Counted from the first letter of the stretch, positions 6,629 to 13,945 are shown. The stretch: 16,048 bases of DNA from RGIG1959 sp051877215 (GCA_051877215.1 JBJEIR010000078.1:1-16048); one strand, 5' to 3'. A program made the numbers and translations. Notes: generated by a model from the letters alone, not told the origin.

Positions 6629-8545
6629 TCAGACCATCAGGTCGCACACGGCGGAGGAAAATGCCACCGGGTCCTCGACCGGCAGCCCCTCGATCAGCAG
6701 CGCCTGGTCATACAGCAGCTTCGTGTAAGCGGCCAGCTTATCGCGGTCGCTGTCGTAAAGCGCCAGCATCTTATTCCAAATGGGATGGTGCTCGTTGATC
6801 TCCAGCACGCGGGTCGCCTTGAATTGCTGTCCCTGCTCGCCGGGCATGGACTGCAGCACCTTTTCCATCTCCAGCGACAGGCCGCCCTCGCTTGTCAGGC
6901 AGACCGGGTGGGACTTGAGTCGGGAGGACAGCTTGACGGCGGACACCTTTCCGTCCAGAGCCTCCGTCATACAGGCAAACAGCTCCTTATACTGCTCCTC
7001 CTGCTCCTTTGCCTGCTGTTTCTCCTCCTCGCTCTCCAGCCCGAGATCGCCGTCCGAAACATTCTTAAATTCCTTGCCCTGATATTCGTGCAGCGCCCGC
7101 ACGCAGAACTCGTCCACATCCTGCGTCAGATACAGAATCTCAAAGCCGTGCTCACGCACCATTTCGGTTTGCGGCAGGCGGTCAAGCGCTGCACGGTCAG
7201 CGCCGCAGGCGTAATAAACGGCATTTTGGCCTTCCTTCATGCGGCCCACATATTCGGCGAGCGTGGTCGGCTTTTCGCTCGCAGAGGACGCGAACAGCAG
7301 CAGATCCTGCAGCAGCTCTTTGTTGCGGCCGTATTCGCTGTACACGCCGTACTTGAGCTGCAGGCCGAAATGCTCGAAGAATTTGTCGTAATTCTCGCGG
7401 TCGTTTTGCTGCATGGCATACAGCTCGCTCTTGATCTTCTTTTCCAGACGGGAGGCGATGATCTTGAGCTGGCGGTCATGCTGCAGCAGCTCGCGTGAGA
7501 TGTTCAGCGACAGGTCCTGAGAATCGACCAGTCCCTTGACAAAGCTGAAGCAGTCGGGCAGCAGATCGGCGCATTTGTCCATGATCAGCACGCCGCTCGC
7601 ATACAGCTGCAGCCCCTTCTCATATTCGCGGGAGTAATAATCGTACGGTGCGCGGGAGGGGATGAATAACAGCGCGTTATAGGTGGCGGCGCCTTCGGTG
7701 GAGCTGTGAATCACGCGGGCGGGGTTTTCGTAATCGTGGAATTTTTCTTTATAAAATGTGTTATAGTCCTCATCGGTCAGCTCGTTTTTGTTTTTGCGCC
7801 ACAGCGGCACCATGCTGTTGAGCGTTTCCACCTCGGTGACGTCTTCGTAATCCTCCGCCTTGTCGCCCTCGGCGCCCTCTTTGAGACGGCTCTGTGTCAC
7901 CGGCATTTTGATCGGATAGCGGATATAGTCGGAATATTTTTTAACGAGCTGCTTGAGACGGTAGGTCTCAAGAAATTCGTCATAGTTTTCCTCTTCCGTG
8001 TTCGGCTTGATGTGCAGCACGATCTCGGTGCCGACGCTGTCCTTTTGCGCCTCTTTCACGGTGTAGCCGTCCGCACCCTCCGATTCCCAGACATACGCCT
8101 GATCGCTGCCGAAGGCGCGGCTGGTGACCGTCACGCGGTCACTGACCATAAAGGCGGCATAAAAGCCCACGCCGAACTGCCCGATGATGTCCACATCGTT
8201 TGCGCTGCCCCTATCGTCGGTTTCCTGTAGGTCCTTTTTAAAGGCAAGCGATCCGCTTTTGGCGATGACGCCGAGATTTTGCTCCAGCTCGTCCTTGGTC
8301 ATGCCGATGCCGTTGTCCGTGATTGTCAGCGTGCGCGCCTCTTTATCGGGCAGCAGCGAAATCACAAATTCGCTGCGGTCAATGCCGGTGACATCGTCGC
8401 TGAGCGATTGATAATAGAGCTTGTCCAGCGCGTCGCTCGCATTGGAAATGAGCTCCCGCAGAAAAATTTCGCGATGGGTGTAAATGGAATGGATCATGAG
8501 ATCAAGCAGCCGCTTCGATTCCGCTTTAAATTGTTTTTTTGCCAT
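6629..8545 (-). CDS. htpG: Chaperone HtpG (bacterial Hsp90)
   Basis: ATP-dependent dimeric chaperone of the cytosol, 638 residues, the normal length. The N-terminal GHKL ATPase domain shows E31 and N35 in RELISNASDAL, the nucleotide-binding DNGIGM (77-82) and the glycine lid segment GQFGVGF (122-128). The middle domain contains the conserved LNISRELLQ catalytic-loop region, followed by a C-terminal dimerisation domain; the bacterial form lacks the eukaryotic MEEVD tail, and this one ends in DLMV. The start is the ATG at 8545 with AGGAGG at 8555-8560 (spacer 9). An in-frame opening extends 75 codons further upstream, but it crosses the CIRCE operator and promoter and is rejected. It is monocistronic, with its own promoter, operator and terminator. 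Heat-shock control by HrcA is predicted from the CIRCE element. Confidence 0.97.
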   Translation of the reverse strand: MAKKQFKAESKRLLDLMIHSIYTHREIFLRELISNASDALDKLYYQSLSDDVTGIDRSEFVISLLPDKEARTLTITDNGIGMTKDELEQNLGVIAKSGSLAFKKDLQETDDRGSANDVDIIGQFGVGFYAAFMVSDRVTVTSRAFGSDQAYVWESEGADGYTVKEAQKDSVGTEIVLHIKPNTEEENYDEFLETYRLKQLVKKYSDYIRYPIKMPVTQSRLKEGAEGDKAEDYEDVTEVETLNSMVPLWRKNKNELTDEDYNTFYKEKFHDYENPARVIHSSTEGAATYNALLFIPSRAPYDYYSREYEKGLQLYASGVLIMDKCADLLPDCFSFVKGLVDSQDLSLNISRELLQHDRQLKIIASRLEKKIKSELYAMQQNDRENYDKFFEHFGLQLKYGVYSEYGRNKELLQDLLLFASSASEKPTTLAEYVGRMKEGQNAVYYACGADRAALDRLPQTEMVREHGFEILYLTQDVDEFCVRALHEYQGKEFKNVSDGDLGLESEEEKQQAKEQEEQYKELFACMTEALDGKVSAVKLSSRLKSHPVCLTSEGGLSLEMEKVLQSMPGEQGQQFKATRVLEINEHHPIWNKMLALYDSDRDKLAAYTKLLYDQALLIEGLPVEDPVAFSSAVCDLMV

Positions 8546-8613
8546 ATCAAACAGCCTCCTTGTAAAAATAAACCGGTTTTGTCCGCCGAAAACAATCCCG
8601 AAGAACGGCGGTT

Positions 8614-8640
8614 TTAGCACTCTAAGACCAAGAGTGCTAA
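8614..8640 (-). promoter_or_regulatory. CIRCE operator (HrcA site)
   Basis: TTAGCACTC (8614-8622), exactly 9 nt, then GAGTGCTAA (8632-8640): a perfect match to the consensus CIRCE inverted repeat. It covers the predicted htpG start point (near 8637), the classical position for HrcA repression, and is also transcribed as a leader hairpin. Confidence 0.96.
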
Positions 8641-8643
8641 AAC

Positions 8644-8672
8644 AGTATACCGCACTGTGTCGAAAAAGACAA
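8644..8672 (-). promoter_or_regulatory. Vegetative promoter of htpG
   Basis: Read leftward: -35 TTGTCT (8672-8667), a 17-nt spacer, and -10 TATACT (8649-8644). The predicted start near 8637 falls inside the CIRCE element, consistent with sigma-A transcription repressed by HrcA. Confidence 0.78.
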
Positions 8673-8812
8673 GAGGGGTTTTTTGAAAATTTTGTAAACA
8701 GTGGAAAGGCGTTCCTTTTCCGCCGCTGTGTAGAGACAAAAGCGCTAAAAATGACGGAAAGCACCGTCAAAATTTCAAAACCGAAGAAAAAAAGCGGGAA
8801 AATTGTCGTAAA

Positions 8813-8832
8813 AATTGTGTCTATTCACAATT
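8813..8832. promoter_or_regulatory. Operator-like palindrome at livJ promoter
   Basis: AATTGTG (8813-8819), a 6-nt centre, CACAATT (8826-8832): perfect 7-bp arms. The right arm overlaps the first two bases of the livJ -35 (8831-8836), a position suited to repression by an unidentified factor. The arms equal those of the ideal lac operator, but the centre lacks the CG step usual for LacI-family sites, so no regulator is assigned. Confidence 0.5.
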
Positions 8833-8859
8833 GTTTCTTGCATATCTTTATAGTATAAT
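8831..8859 (+). promoter_or_regulatory. Promoter of livJ
   Basis: -35 TTGTTT (8831-8836), 17-nt spacer, perfect -10 TATAAT (8854-8859). Predicted start near 8866 gives a 76-nt leader to the livJ ATG. Confidence 0.78.
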
Positions 8860-8868
8860 GTCAAATAA

Positions 8869-8907
8869 AGAGTGGCCGACAACGCTGTCGGACGGTCTCA
8901 TTTTTTT
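8869..8907 (+). promoter_or_regulatory. Leader hairpin with T7 run before livJ
   Basis: Core stem CCGACA-ACGC-TGTCGG (8876-8891) can extend outward, through two single mismatches and a G-U pair, to 8869/8898, followed after 2 nt by seven T (8901-8907). It has the form of an intrinsic terminator but begins almost at the predicted 5' end of the transcript. It could be an attenuator or only a 5'-stabilising hairpin. Confidence 0.4.
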
Positions 8908-8941
8908 AAAAAGCATCTATCAATAAAGAGGAGGATTCATC

Positions 8942-10135
8942 ATGAAAAAGCGTATTTTGGCTGTTTTGGCGGCTGCTGCGATGGGCGTGATGCTGTTTGC
9001 GGGATGTGCAAGCGCGCCGTCCGGCACGACCGGCGAAAGCAATTCCACCACCGCTGCGGGCTCCGAAGCGGGAGGCACCTTTGTCATCGGCGGCATCGGC
9101 CCGCTGACCGGCGGCACCGCACAGTACGGCACGGCCGTCAAAAACGGCGCGGAGATCGCCATTAAGGAGATCAACGAGGCGGGCGGCGTCAACGGCATGA
9201 AGCTCGAACTCAATTTCCAGGATGACGAAAACAATGCTCAAAAAGCGATCAATGCCTACAACCTGATCAAGGACAGCGGCGCGAAGGTGCTGCTCGGCAC
9301 GGTCACCAGCACACCCTGCGTGGCGGTTGCCGAACTGACCAAGGAAGACAATATGTTCCAGCTCACTCCCTCCGGCTCGTCCGCTGACTGCGCGAAGAAC
9401 GACAATGTGTTCCGCGTATGCTTCAACGACCCGAACCAGGGCGCTGCGTCGGCTGCATATATCTCCGACAACAAGCTGGCGACCAAGGTCGCGGTCATTT
9501 ATGACAGCTCGGATGTGTATTCCGCGGGTATCTATCAGACCTTCAAGGATAAGGCTGCCGAAAAGAATCTGGAGATCGTGACCGAGCAGGCGTTCACCTC
9601 CAGCAACAACACCGATTTCTCGGTCGCGCTGCAAAAGGTCAAGGAGAGCGGCGCGGAGCTCGTTTTCCTGCCGATTTATTATCAGCAGGCGGCGCTCATC
9701 CTGCAGCAGGCTGACAAAGCGGCTCTCGATGTGAAGTTCTTCGGCTGTGACGGTCTCGACGGCGTGATTCCGCAGCTCGGCGACGATGCGGCGCTCGCGG
9801 AAGGCGTGATGCTGCTGACCCCGTTCGTGGCGGATGCGCAGGACGACATGACCAAGAAGTTCACCTCCACCTACAAAGAGACCTACGGCGAGACCCCGAA
9901 CCAGTTTGCCGCGGACGCGTATGACGGCGTTTATGCGATTAAGGCGGCTCTTGAGAAGGCAAATGTGACGGATGCGTCCGTTGATCCGTCCGCACTTTGC
10001 GAGCAGCTCAAGACGGCTATGACGCAGATCACCGTAGAGGGTCTGACCGGCACAATCACCTGGACCGCCGACGGCGAGCCGAATAAGGATGCCAAGGGTA
10101 TGGTAATCCAAAACGGCACCTATGTCGGAATGTAA
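8942..10135 (+). CDS. livJ: Branched-chain amino acid ABC substrate-binding lipoprotein
   Basis: Extracellular ligand-binding component of a Liv-type importer, 397 residues. The signal peptide has KKR at 2-4, a hydrophobic stretch, and the lipobox LFAGC, so C22 should be lipidated and anchor the protein outside the membrane. A low-complexity S/T/G/A linker (about 23-44) leads to a Peripla_BP_6 domain beginning FVIGGIGPLTGG, with the helix AVKNGAEIAIKEINEAGGVNG that is hallmark of the family. The ATG is supported by AGGAGG at 8929-8934, 7 nt upstream. It is first in livJHMGF, with its own promoter and a strong hairpin after its stop, which would make it the most abundant component, as usual for binding proteins. 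Leucine/isoleucine/valine is the default ligand; relatives bind other amino acids, amides or aromatic acids, and the ligand cannot be read from the sequence alone. Confidence 0.92.
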   Translation: MKKRILAVLAAAAMGVMLFAGCASAPSGTTGESNSTTAAGSEAGGTFVIGGIGPLTGGTAQYGTAVKNGAEIAIKEINEAGGVNGMKLELNFQDDENNAQKAINAYNLIKDSGAKVLLGTVTSTPCVAVAELTKEDNMFQLTPSGSSADCAKNDNVFRVCFNDPNQGAASAAYISDNKLATKVAVIYDSSDVYSAGIYQTFKDKAAEKNLEIVTEQAFTSSNNTDFSVALQKVKESGAELVFLPIYYQQAALILQQADKAALDVKFFGCDGLDGVIPQLGDDAALAEGVMLLTPFVADAQDDMTKKFTSTYKETYGETPNQFAADAYDGVYAIKAALEKANVTDASVDPSALCEQLKTAMTQITVEGLTGTITWTADGEPNKDAKGMVIQNGTYVGM

Positions 10136-10170
10136 TCCATTTTCCTAAAAATTAAAAACGATTGGGCTTG

Positions 10171-10215
10171 CGCGGGGCTGCTTCTCGGTTTGCGGGAAAC
10201 AGCCCCGCGTCTTTT
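10171..10215 (+). terminator. Intra-operon terminator after livJ
   Basis: A 10-bp GC-rich stem, CGCGGGGCTG (10171-10180) with CAGCCCCGCG (10200-10209), 19-nt loop, then T-C-TTTTT (10210-10215). It lies 35 nt after the livJ stop and should cut off much transcription before the permease genes. Confidence 0.78.
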
Positions 10216-10280
10216 TGCCGGCGTCGGCCGCTTGCTTTCTTGCAGGTTTTTCTCCCTTTTGCTGCAAAAAAACAAAAAAT

Positions 10281-10302
10281 CAAATTTTCTGCGGAGAATT
10301 TG
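10281..10302. promoter_or_regulatory. Palindrome directly upstream of the livH -35
   Basis: CAAATTTTC-TGCG-GAGAATTTG forms nine pairs including one G-T, ending one base before the -35 hexamer. Its left half matches the start of the CodY consensus (AATTTTCWG), but the right half does not, with five mismatches over 15 positions. CodY control of a branched-chain amino acid importer would make sense but is weakly supported. Confidence 0.35.
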
Positions 10303-10331
10303 TTGTATTGGTTGCCCGTTTGTGATATACT
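10303..10331 (+). promoter_or_regulatory. Internal promoter of livHMGF
   Basis: -35 TTGTAT (10303-10308), 17-nt spacer, -10 TATACT (10326-10331) with an extended TGA (10323-10325). Predicted start near 10338 leaves a leader of about 83 nt before livH. It lets the permease and ATPase genes be expressed despite the terminator at 10171-10215. Confidence 0.68.
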
Positions 10332-10362
10332 GGGATATATTTATTATATATATGCCTGTGAT

Positions 10363-10400
10363 GCCTATGCTTTAAGCGGTAACGGCATGGGCTTTATTTT
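10363..10400 (+). promoter_or_regulatory. Leader hairpin with U-rich tail before livH
   Basis: GCCTATGC (10363-10370) pairs with GCATGGGC (10385-10392) over 8 bp with one G-U, 14-nt loop, followed by TTTATTTT (10393-10400). It resembles a weak terminator within the leader, 20 nt before the livH start. Function as an attenuator is inference. Confidence 0.35.
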
Positions 10401-10420
10401 GAGAAGTAGGAGGCAAATCT

Positions 10421-11341
10421 ATGAGTGTTCTCTCCTTGCTGATCAGCGGACTGAGCCTCGGAAGCGTGTATGCCCTGATCGCACTTGGGTATACGATGGT
10501 CTACGGCATTGCGAAAATGCTGAACTTCGCCCACGGCGATGTCATCATGGTGGGCGGCGTATTGATATTTGAGGTGACCTCCGTATTCGGACGAAGCTTT
10601 CAGGGTACGCCCCTTGCGGATTGGATGCCTTTGTTTGGGCTGCTCGCGGCCGTTGTGGGCTGTACCGTTCTCGGCGTCATCATTGAGAAAGTCGCCTATA
10701 AGCCGCTGCGCAGCGCCTCCTCTCTCGCGGTGCTTATCAGTGCCATCGGCGTCAGCTACTTGCTGCAAAATGTCGTGCTGCTTTCATTCGGCTCGCAGAA
10801 CCAGTCGGTTTCCTTCCCGTTCATGAAAGCGCTTGCCTTGCAGTTCGGTGAGCTGACCGTACAGGGAGAGACGGTGATTACGATTGCCGTGACGGTGATC
10901 ATCATGATCGCGCTGACGCTGTTTATTCACTTTACCAAATCCGGCAAAGCGATGCGCGCCGTATCGGAGGATCGCGGGGCGGCACAGCTGATGGGCATCA
11001 ATGTAAACCGCACGATCTCGCTGACCTTTGCCATCGGTTCTGCGCTGGCCGGCATCGCGGGCTTCCTGTATTTGGCGTCTTACAGCCAGGTAGGTCCTTA
11101 TATCGGCACCATGCCCGGCATCAAAGCCTTTACGGCGGCGGTCATCGGCGGAATCGGCTCCATTCCCGGGGCCATGATCGGCGGGCTGGCGCTCGGCATT
11201 ATCGAGCAGGTCAGCAAATCGGTGCTGTCGGAATTTCAGATGGCGGCGCTCGCTGATGCGGTCGTGTTCCTTGTGCTGATTCTCGTGCTGCTGATCAAGC
11301 CGACCGGCCTGCTCGGCAAGAAAATCAGCGAAAAGGTTTGA
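10421..11341 (+). CDS. livH: Branched-chain amino acid ABC permease LivH
   Basis: First of the two membrane subunits of the importer, 306 residues, mostly hydrophobic helices. The N-terminus (LISGLSLGSVYALIALGYTM) and MLNFAHGDVIMVGG are typical of LivH. Other family landmarks are YKPLRSASSLAVLISAIG, the cytoplasmic coupling loop GKAMRAVSEDRGAAQLMGIN that contacts the ATPases, and the late GGIGSIPGAMIGGLALG. The ATG has AGGAGG at 10408-10413 with 7 nt spacing. It lies 285 nt after livJ, with a terminator and a new promoter between them. livM follows after 13 nt, its ribosome site beginning at the last base of the livH stop codon. LivH pairs with LivM to form the pore; specificity comes mainly from the binding protein. 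Confidence 0.95.
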   Translation: MSVLSLLISGLSLGSVYALIALGYTMVYGIAKMLNFAHGDVIMVGGVLIFEVTSVFGRSFQGTPLADWMPLFGLLAAVVGCTVLGVIIEKVAYKPLRSASSLAVLISAIGVSYLLQNVVLLSFGSQNQSVSFPFMKALALQFGELTVQGETVITIAVTVIIMIALTLFIHFTKSGKAMRAVSEDRGAAQLMGINVNRTISLTFAIGSALAGIAGFLYLASYSQVGPYIGTMPGIKAFTAAVIGGIGSIPGAMIGGLALGIIEQVSKSVLSEFQMAALADAVVFLVLILVLLIKPTGLLGKKISEKV

Positions 11342-11354
11342 GGAGGTACGAAAA

Positions 11355-12452
11355 GTGGAAAAGACAAAACGATTCCGTGCCTCGACCAAAAAGAAAATCG
11401 GTATCTTGGCGGGCTTGCTCATTGTGTTTGCCGTTGTGCAGCTGATGATGTCCATGGGCATGATCCAAAGCCATATGCAGGGGCTTCTTGTTCAGATTTG
11501 CTACAATGTGATTCTTGCCGTATCGCTGAATTTGACGGTCGGCGTGCTCGGAGAGCTCAGCCTCGGCCATGCAGGCTTTATGTGCGTGGGCGCATTTGTC
11601 GGTGCGTTTTTCTCCGTGTTTACAAAGGATATGATCCCCGATTGGTACATTCGCTTTCCGCTCGCGTTGATACTCGGCGGACTTGTCGCGGCGCTCTTTG
11701 GATTGCTGATCGGCATTCCCGTTTTGCGTCTGCGCGGCGATTATCTGGCGATTGTGACGCTTGCCTTCGGTGAGATCATTTGGAACCTCTGCTCCGTGCT
11801 GTATATTGCCACCGATGCCAACGGCTTTCATTTTCAAATCGGCGGCACGGGCATCGAGGGGCTGGACGCCGCCTCTGCCACGCAGATCGCCAACGGCGCA
11901 CAGGGAATCGCCAATATTCCCCGTCTGCCCCAGCAGTATCAGACAATGTTCATCATCGGCTTTGTTTTGGTTTTCCTGACCGTATGGGCGACGCTCAACC
12001 TGATTCATTCCCGCACGGGCCGCGCGATCAAATCCATTCGCGACAACCGCATTGCGGCCGAATCGGTCGGCATCAGCACCACCAAATATAAGCTCATCAC
12101 ACTGGTCATATCCGCCTTTTTTGCCGGTATCGCGGGTGTGCTCTATTCTCAAAACGCCGGCGTCGCGTTTCCGTCGCAGGCGGATTACGGCTATGTCATG
12201 AGCATTCAGATTCTCGTTTTTGTGGTTCTCGGCGGTATGGGCTCGACGCTCGGCTCGATCATTGCGGCGATTGCGCTGACGGTACTGCCCGAATGGCTGC
12301 GCTTCCTCAAGGATTATCGGATGCTGATTTATGCGGTCGTGTTGATCGTGGTCATGCTGCTCAACAACTCGCCCGCCTTTAAAAATATGATCGACGCGTT
12401 CAAAGCGCGGTTTAAAAAACCTGTAAAGCCTTCCCGAAAGGAGGCAAAGTAA
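11355..12452 (+). CDS. livM: Branched-chain amino acid ABC permease LivM
   Basis: Second membrane subunit, 365 residues, starting at GTG (11355) with AGGAGGT at 11341-11347 and a 7-nt spacer. The first 15 residues are basic and cytoplasmic, followed by hydrophobic helices. Family landmarks are GELSLGHAGFMCVGAF (66-81), IPVLRLRGDYLAIVTLAFGE (121-140), the coupling loop RTGRAIKSIRDNRIAAESVG, and GGMGSTLGSIIAA near the end. A soluble-looking insert containing the AASATQIANGAQG stretch occupies roughly 165-195, where LivM proteins vary. The C-terminal tail is very basic (about 350-365). No ATG exists close to this point that would fit better, so GTG is accepted. The gap to livG is a single base, which indicates tight coupling. 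Confidence 0.95.
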   Translation: MEKTKRFRASTKKKIGILAGLLIVFAVVQLMMSMGMIQSHMQGLLVQICYNVILAVSLNLTVGVLGELSLGHAGFMCVGAFVGAFFSVFTKDMIPDWYIRFPLALILGGLVAALFGLLIGIPVLRLRGDYLAIVTLAFGEIIWNLCSVLYIATDANGFHFQIGGTGIEGLDAASATQIANGAQGIANIPRLPQQYQTMFIIGFVLVFLTVWATLNLIHSRTGRAIKSIRDNRIAAESVGISTTKYKLITLVISAFFAGIAGVLYSQNAGVAFPSQADYGYVMSIQILVFVVLGGMGSTLGSIIAAIALTVLPEWLRFLKDYRMLIYAVVLIVVMLLNNSPAFKNMIDAFKARFKKPVKPSRKEAK

Positions 12453-12453
12453 G

Positions 12454-13212
12454 ATGGCGCTGCTGGAAGTAAACCATCTGAGCATCCAATTCGGCGGATT
12501 GAAGGCGGTCGACGATTTCAATCTGTCCATTGAAAAAGGCGCGCTGTATGGGCTGATCGGTCCGAACGGCGCGGGCAAGACCACCGTTTTCAATATGCTG
12601 ACGGGTGTGTATAAGCCCACCTCCGGTTCGTTTTATTTGGAGGAAAAGGATCTGACGGGGAAATCCCCTATCGAGATCAGCAAAAGCGGCATTGCCCGCA
12701 CCTTTCAGAACATTCGCCTGTTCAATAAGCTTAGTGTCATCGACAATGTGAAAATCGGACTGCATAACCGCTACCGCTACGGGGTGTTTACGGGCATTTT
12801 CCGTCTGCCGAAATTCTTCTCCACCGAAAAGGCGATGAATGAGGAAGCGCACAAGCTGCTGCGCGTGTTTGACCTTGACGGGGAAGCCTCTCTTATGGCG
12901 GCGAATCTCCCCTACGGCAAGCAGCGCAAGCTGGAGATTGCCCGTGCGCTTGCCACCAATCCGAAGCTGCTGCTGCTGGATGAGCCGGCGGCGGGTATGA
13001 ACCCGAACGAGACCGCCGAGCTGATGGACACCATTCGCTTTGTACGGGACACCTTTGATATGACCATCTTGCTGATTGAGCACGATATGCGGTTGGTTTC
13101 CGGCATTTGCGAGCAGGTATCGGTGCTCAATTTCGGCACCGAGCTGTCCAAAGGGGCGACGGCAGATGTGCTCAAGGATCCGAAGGTCATCACCGCGTAT
13201 CTCGGCGAATAA
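12454..13212 (+). CDS. livG: Branched-chain amino acid ABC ATPase LivG
   Basis: One of two different ATPase subunits that power the importer from the cytoplasmic side, 252 residues. Walker A is GPNGAGKT (36-43); the signature is the LivG-type LPYGKQR (152-158) in place of LSGGQ; Walker B ends in D176-E177 with EPAAGMN following; the switch histidine lies in LLIEHDM. The usual LivG insertion between Walker A and the signature (about 85-135) is present and explains its greater length than LivF. The start ATG has AAGGAGG at 12439-12445, inside the end of livM. The order H-M-G-F is the standard one, and livF follows after 22 nt. Confidence 0.96.
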   Translation: MALLEVNHLSIQFGGLKAVDDFNLSIEKGALYGLIGPNGAGKTTVFNMLTGVYKPTSGSFYLEEKDLTGKSPIEISKSGIARTFQNIRLFNKLSVIDNVKIGLHNRYRYGVFTGIFRLPKFFSTEKAMNEEAHKLLRVFDLDGEASLMAANLPYGKQRKLEIARALATNPKLLLLDEPAAGMNPNETAELMDTIRFVRDTFDMTILLIEHDMRLVSGICEQVSVLNFGTELSKGATADVLKDPKVITAYLGE

Positions 13213-13234
13213 AGGAAAGGGGCTTTGTCATACG

Positions 13235-13945
13235 ATGGCTATGCTGACTGTGGAAGACTTGCGCGTATCCTATGGAATGATCGAGGCGATCAAGGGAATC
13301 TCCTTTGAAGTCGAAGAAGGGGAGATCGTCGCACTCATCGGCGCAAACGGCGCGGGAAAAACCACCATCCTGCACACGGTGACAGGGCTGTTAAAAGCGC
13401 GCACCGGACGCATTGATTTTGAAGGGCATAATCTGATTAAAACGCCGGCACATAAGATTGTTTCGCTCGGTATGGCGCATGTCCCCGAGGGGCGCCGGAT
13501 TTTTCAGCAGCTCACGGTTTTGGAAAATTTGGAGATGGGCGCCTTCACCCGCAAGGACTCTGCACAGATCAATCAGACGCTCAAAAAAGTATACGGGCAT
13601 TTTCCCCGCTTGGAGGAGCGCAAAAAACAGATTGCGGGTACGCTCAGCGGCGGCGAGCAGCAGATGCTTGCGATGGGGCGCGCGCTCATGTCCAATCCGC
13701 GCATTATGCTGATGGATGAGCCGTCGATGGGGCTTTCGCCGCTGTATGTGTCGGAAATTTTTGACATCATCCGCGAGATCAACAACGCGGGCACCACGGT
13801 GCTTTTGGTCGAGCAGAATGCCAAAAAGGCGCTCGATATTGCCAACCGCGCGTATGTTTTGGAGACCGGCACCATCCGCATGAGCGGCGATGCGAAAGCG
13901 CTTGCCGACAACGAGGATGTGCGCCGCGCGTATCTCGGCGGCTGA
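13235..13945 (+). CDS. livF: Branched-chain amino acid ABC ATPase LivF
   Basis: Partner ATPase of LivG, 236 residues, the usual LivF size. Walker A GANGAGKT (36-43), HVPEGRRIF typical of LivF, a canonical signature LSGGEQQ (137-143), and Walker B with D161-E162 before PSMGLSP. LivG's degenerate and LivF's canonical signature motifs make this a normal asymmetric pair. The start is either the ATG at 13235 or a second ATG two codons on (13241); the purine-rich AAGGAAAGGGG at 13212-13222 is 12 nt from the first, a little far. The frame is open further upstream into livG, but that extension is not LivF-like. It ends the operon; the terminator at 14006-14044 lies 60 nt downstream. Confidence 0.95.
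   Translation: MAMLTVEDLRVSYGMIEAIKGISFEVEEGEIVALIGANGAGKTTILHTVTGLLKARTGRIDFEGHNLIKTPAHKIVSLGMAHVPEGRRIFQQLTVLENLEMGAFTRKDSAQINQTLKKVYGHFPRLEERKKQIAGTLSGGEQQMLAMGRALMSNPRIMLMDEPSMGLSPLYVSEIFDIIREINNAGTTVLLVEQNAKKALDIANRAYVLETGTIRMSGDAKALADNEDVRRAYLGG

Larger units (their letters stand above)
8546..8941. other. Divergent htpG-livJ control region
   Basis: This 396-bp stretch has no gene. The htpG side holds a ribosome site, the CIRCE operator (8614-8640) and a promoter (8644-8672). The livJ side holds a palindrome (8813-8832), a promoter (8831-8859), a leader hairpin before a T7 run (8869-8907) and the ribosome site AGGAGG at 8929-8934. The middle (about 8673-8810) is A-rich; I see only an imperfect GGAAAGG/CCTTTTCC hairpin (8703-8721) without a U run. 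An AATTGTC half-site at 8801-8807 resembles the arm of the nearby palindrome. Confidence 0.8.

Noticed and set aside
8546..8770. 75-codon N-terminal extension of htpG
   Set aside because: It would be encoded across the CIRCE element and promoter; the ATG at 8545 has a strong ribosome site and begins the conserved protein.
8813..8832. Assigning the livJ palindrome to Rex, CRP/FNR or GlnR/TnrA
   Set aside because: TTGTG-CACAA arms are 6 nt apart, whereas Rex and CRP-type sites need 8 nt between the equivalent positions, and TnrA-type sites are 17-mers with different arms.
8906..10111. 401-codon open frame opposite livJ
   Set aside because: livJ has a lipobox, ribosome site and family motifs; the reverse frame has none.
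8942..13945. Urea (urtABCDE) or amide transporter instead of Liv
   Set aside because: Urt systems share the layout, but the permease and ATPase lengths and motifs here are those of ordinary Liv systems and no urease or amidase genes are adjacent. Ligand still uncertain.
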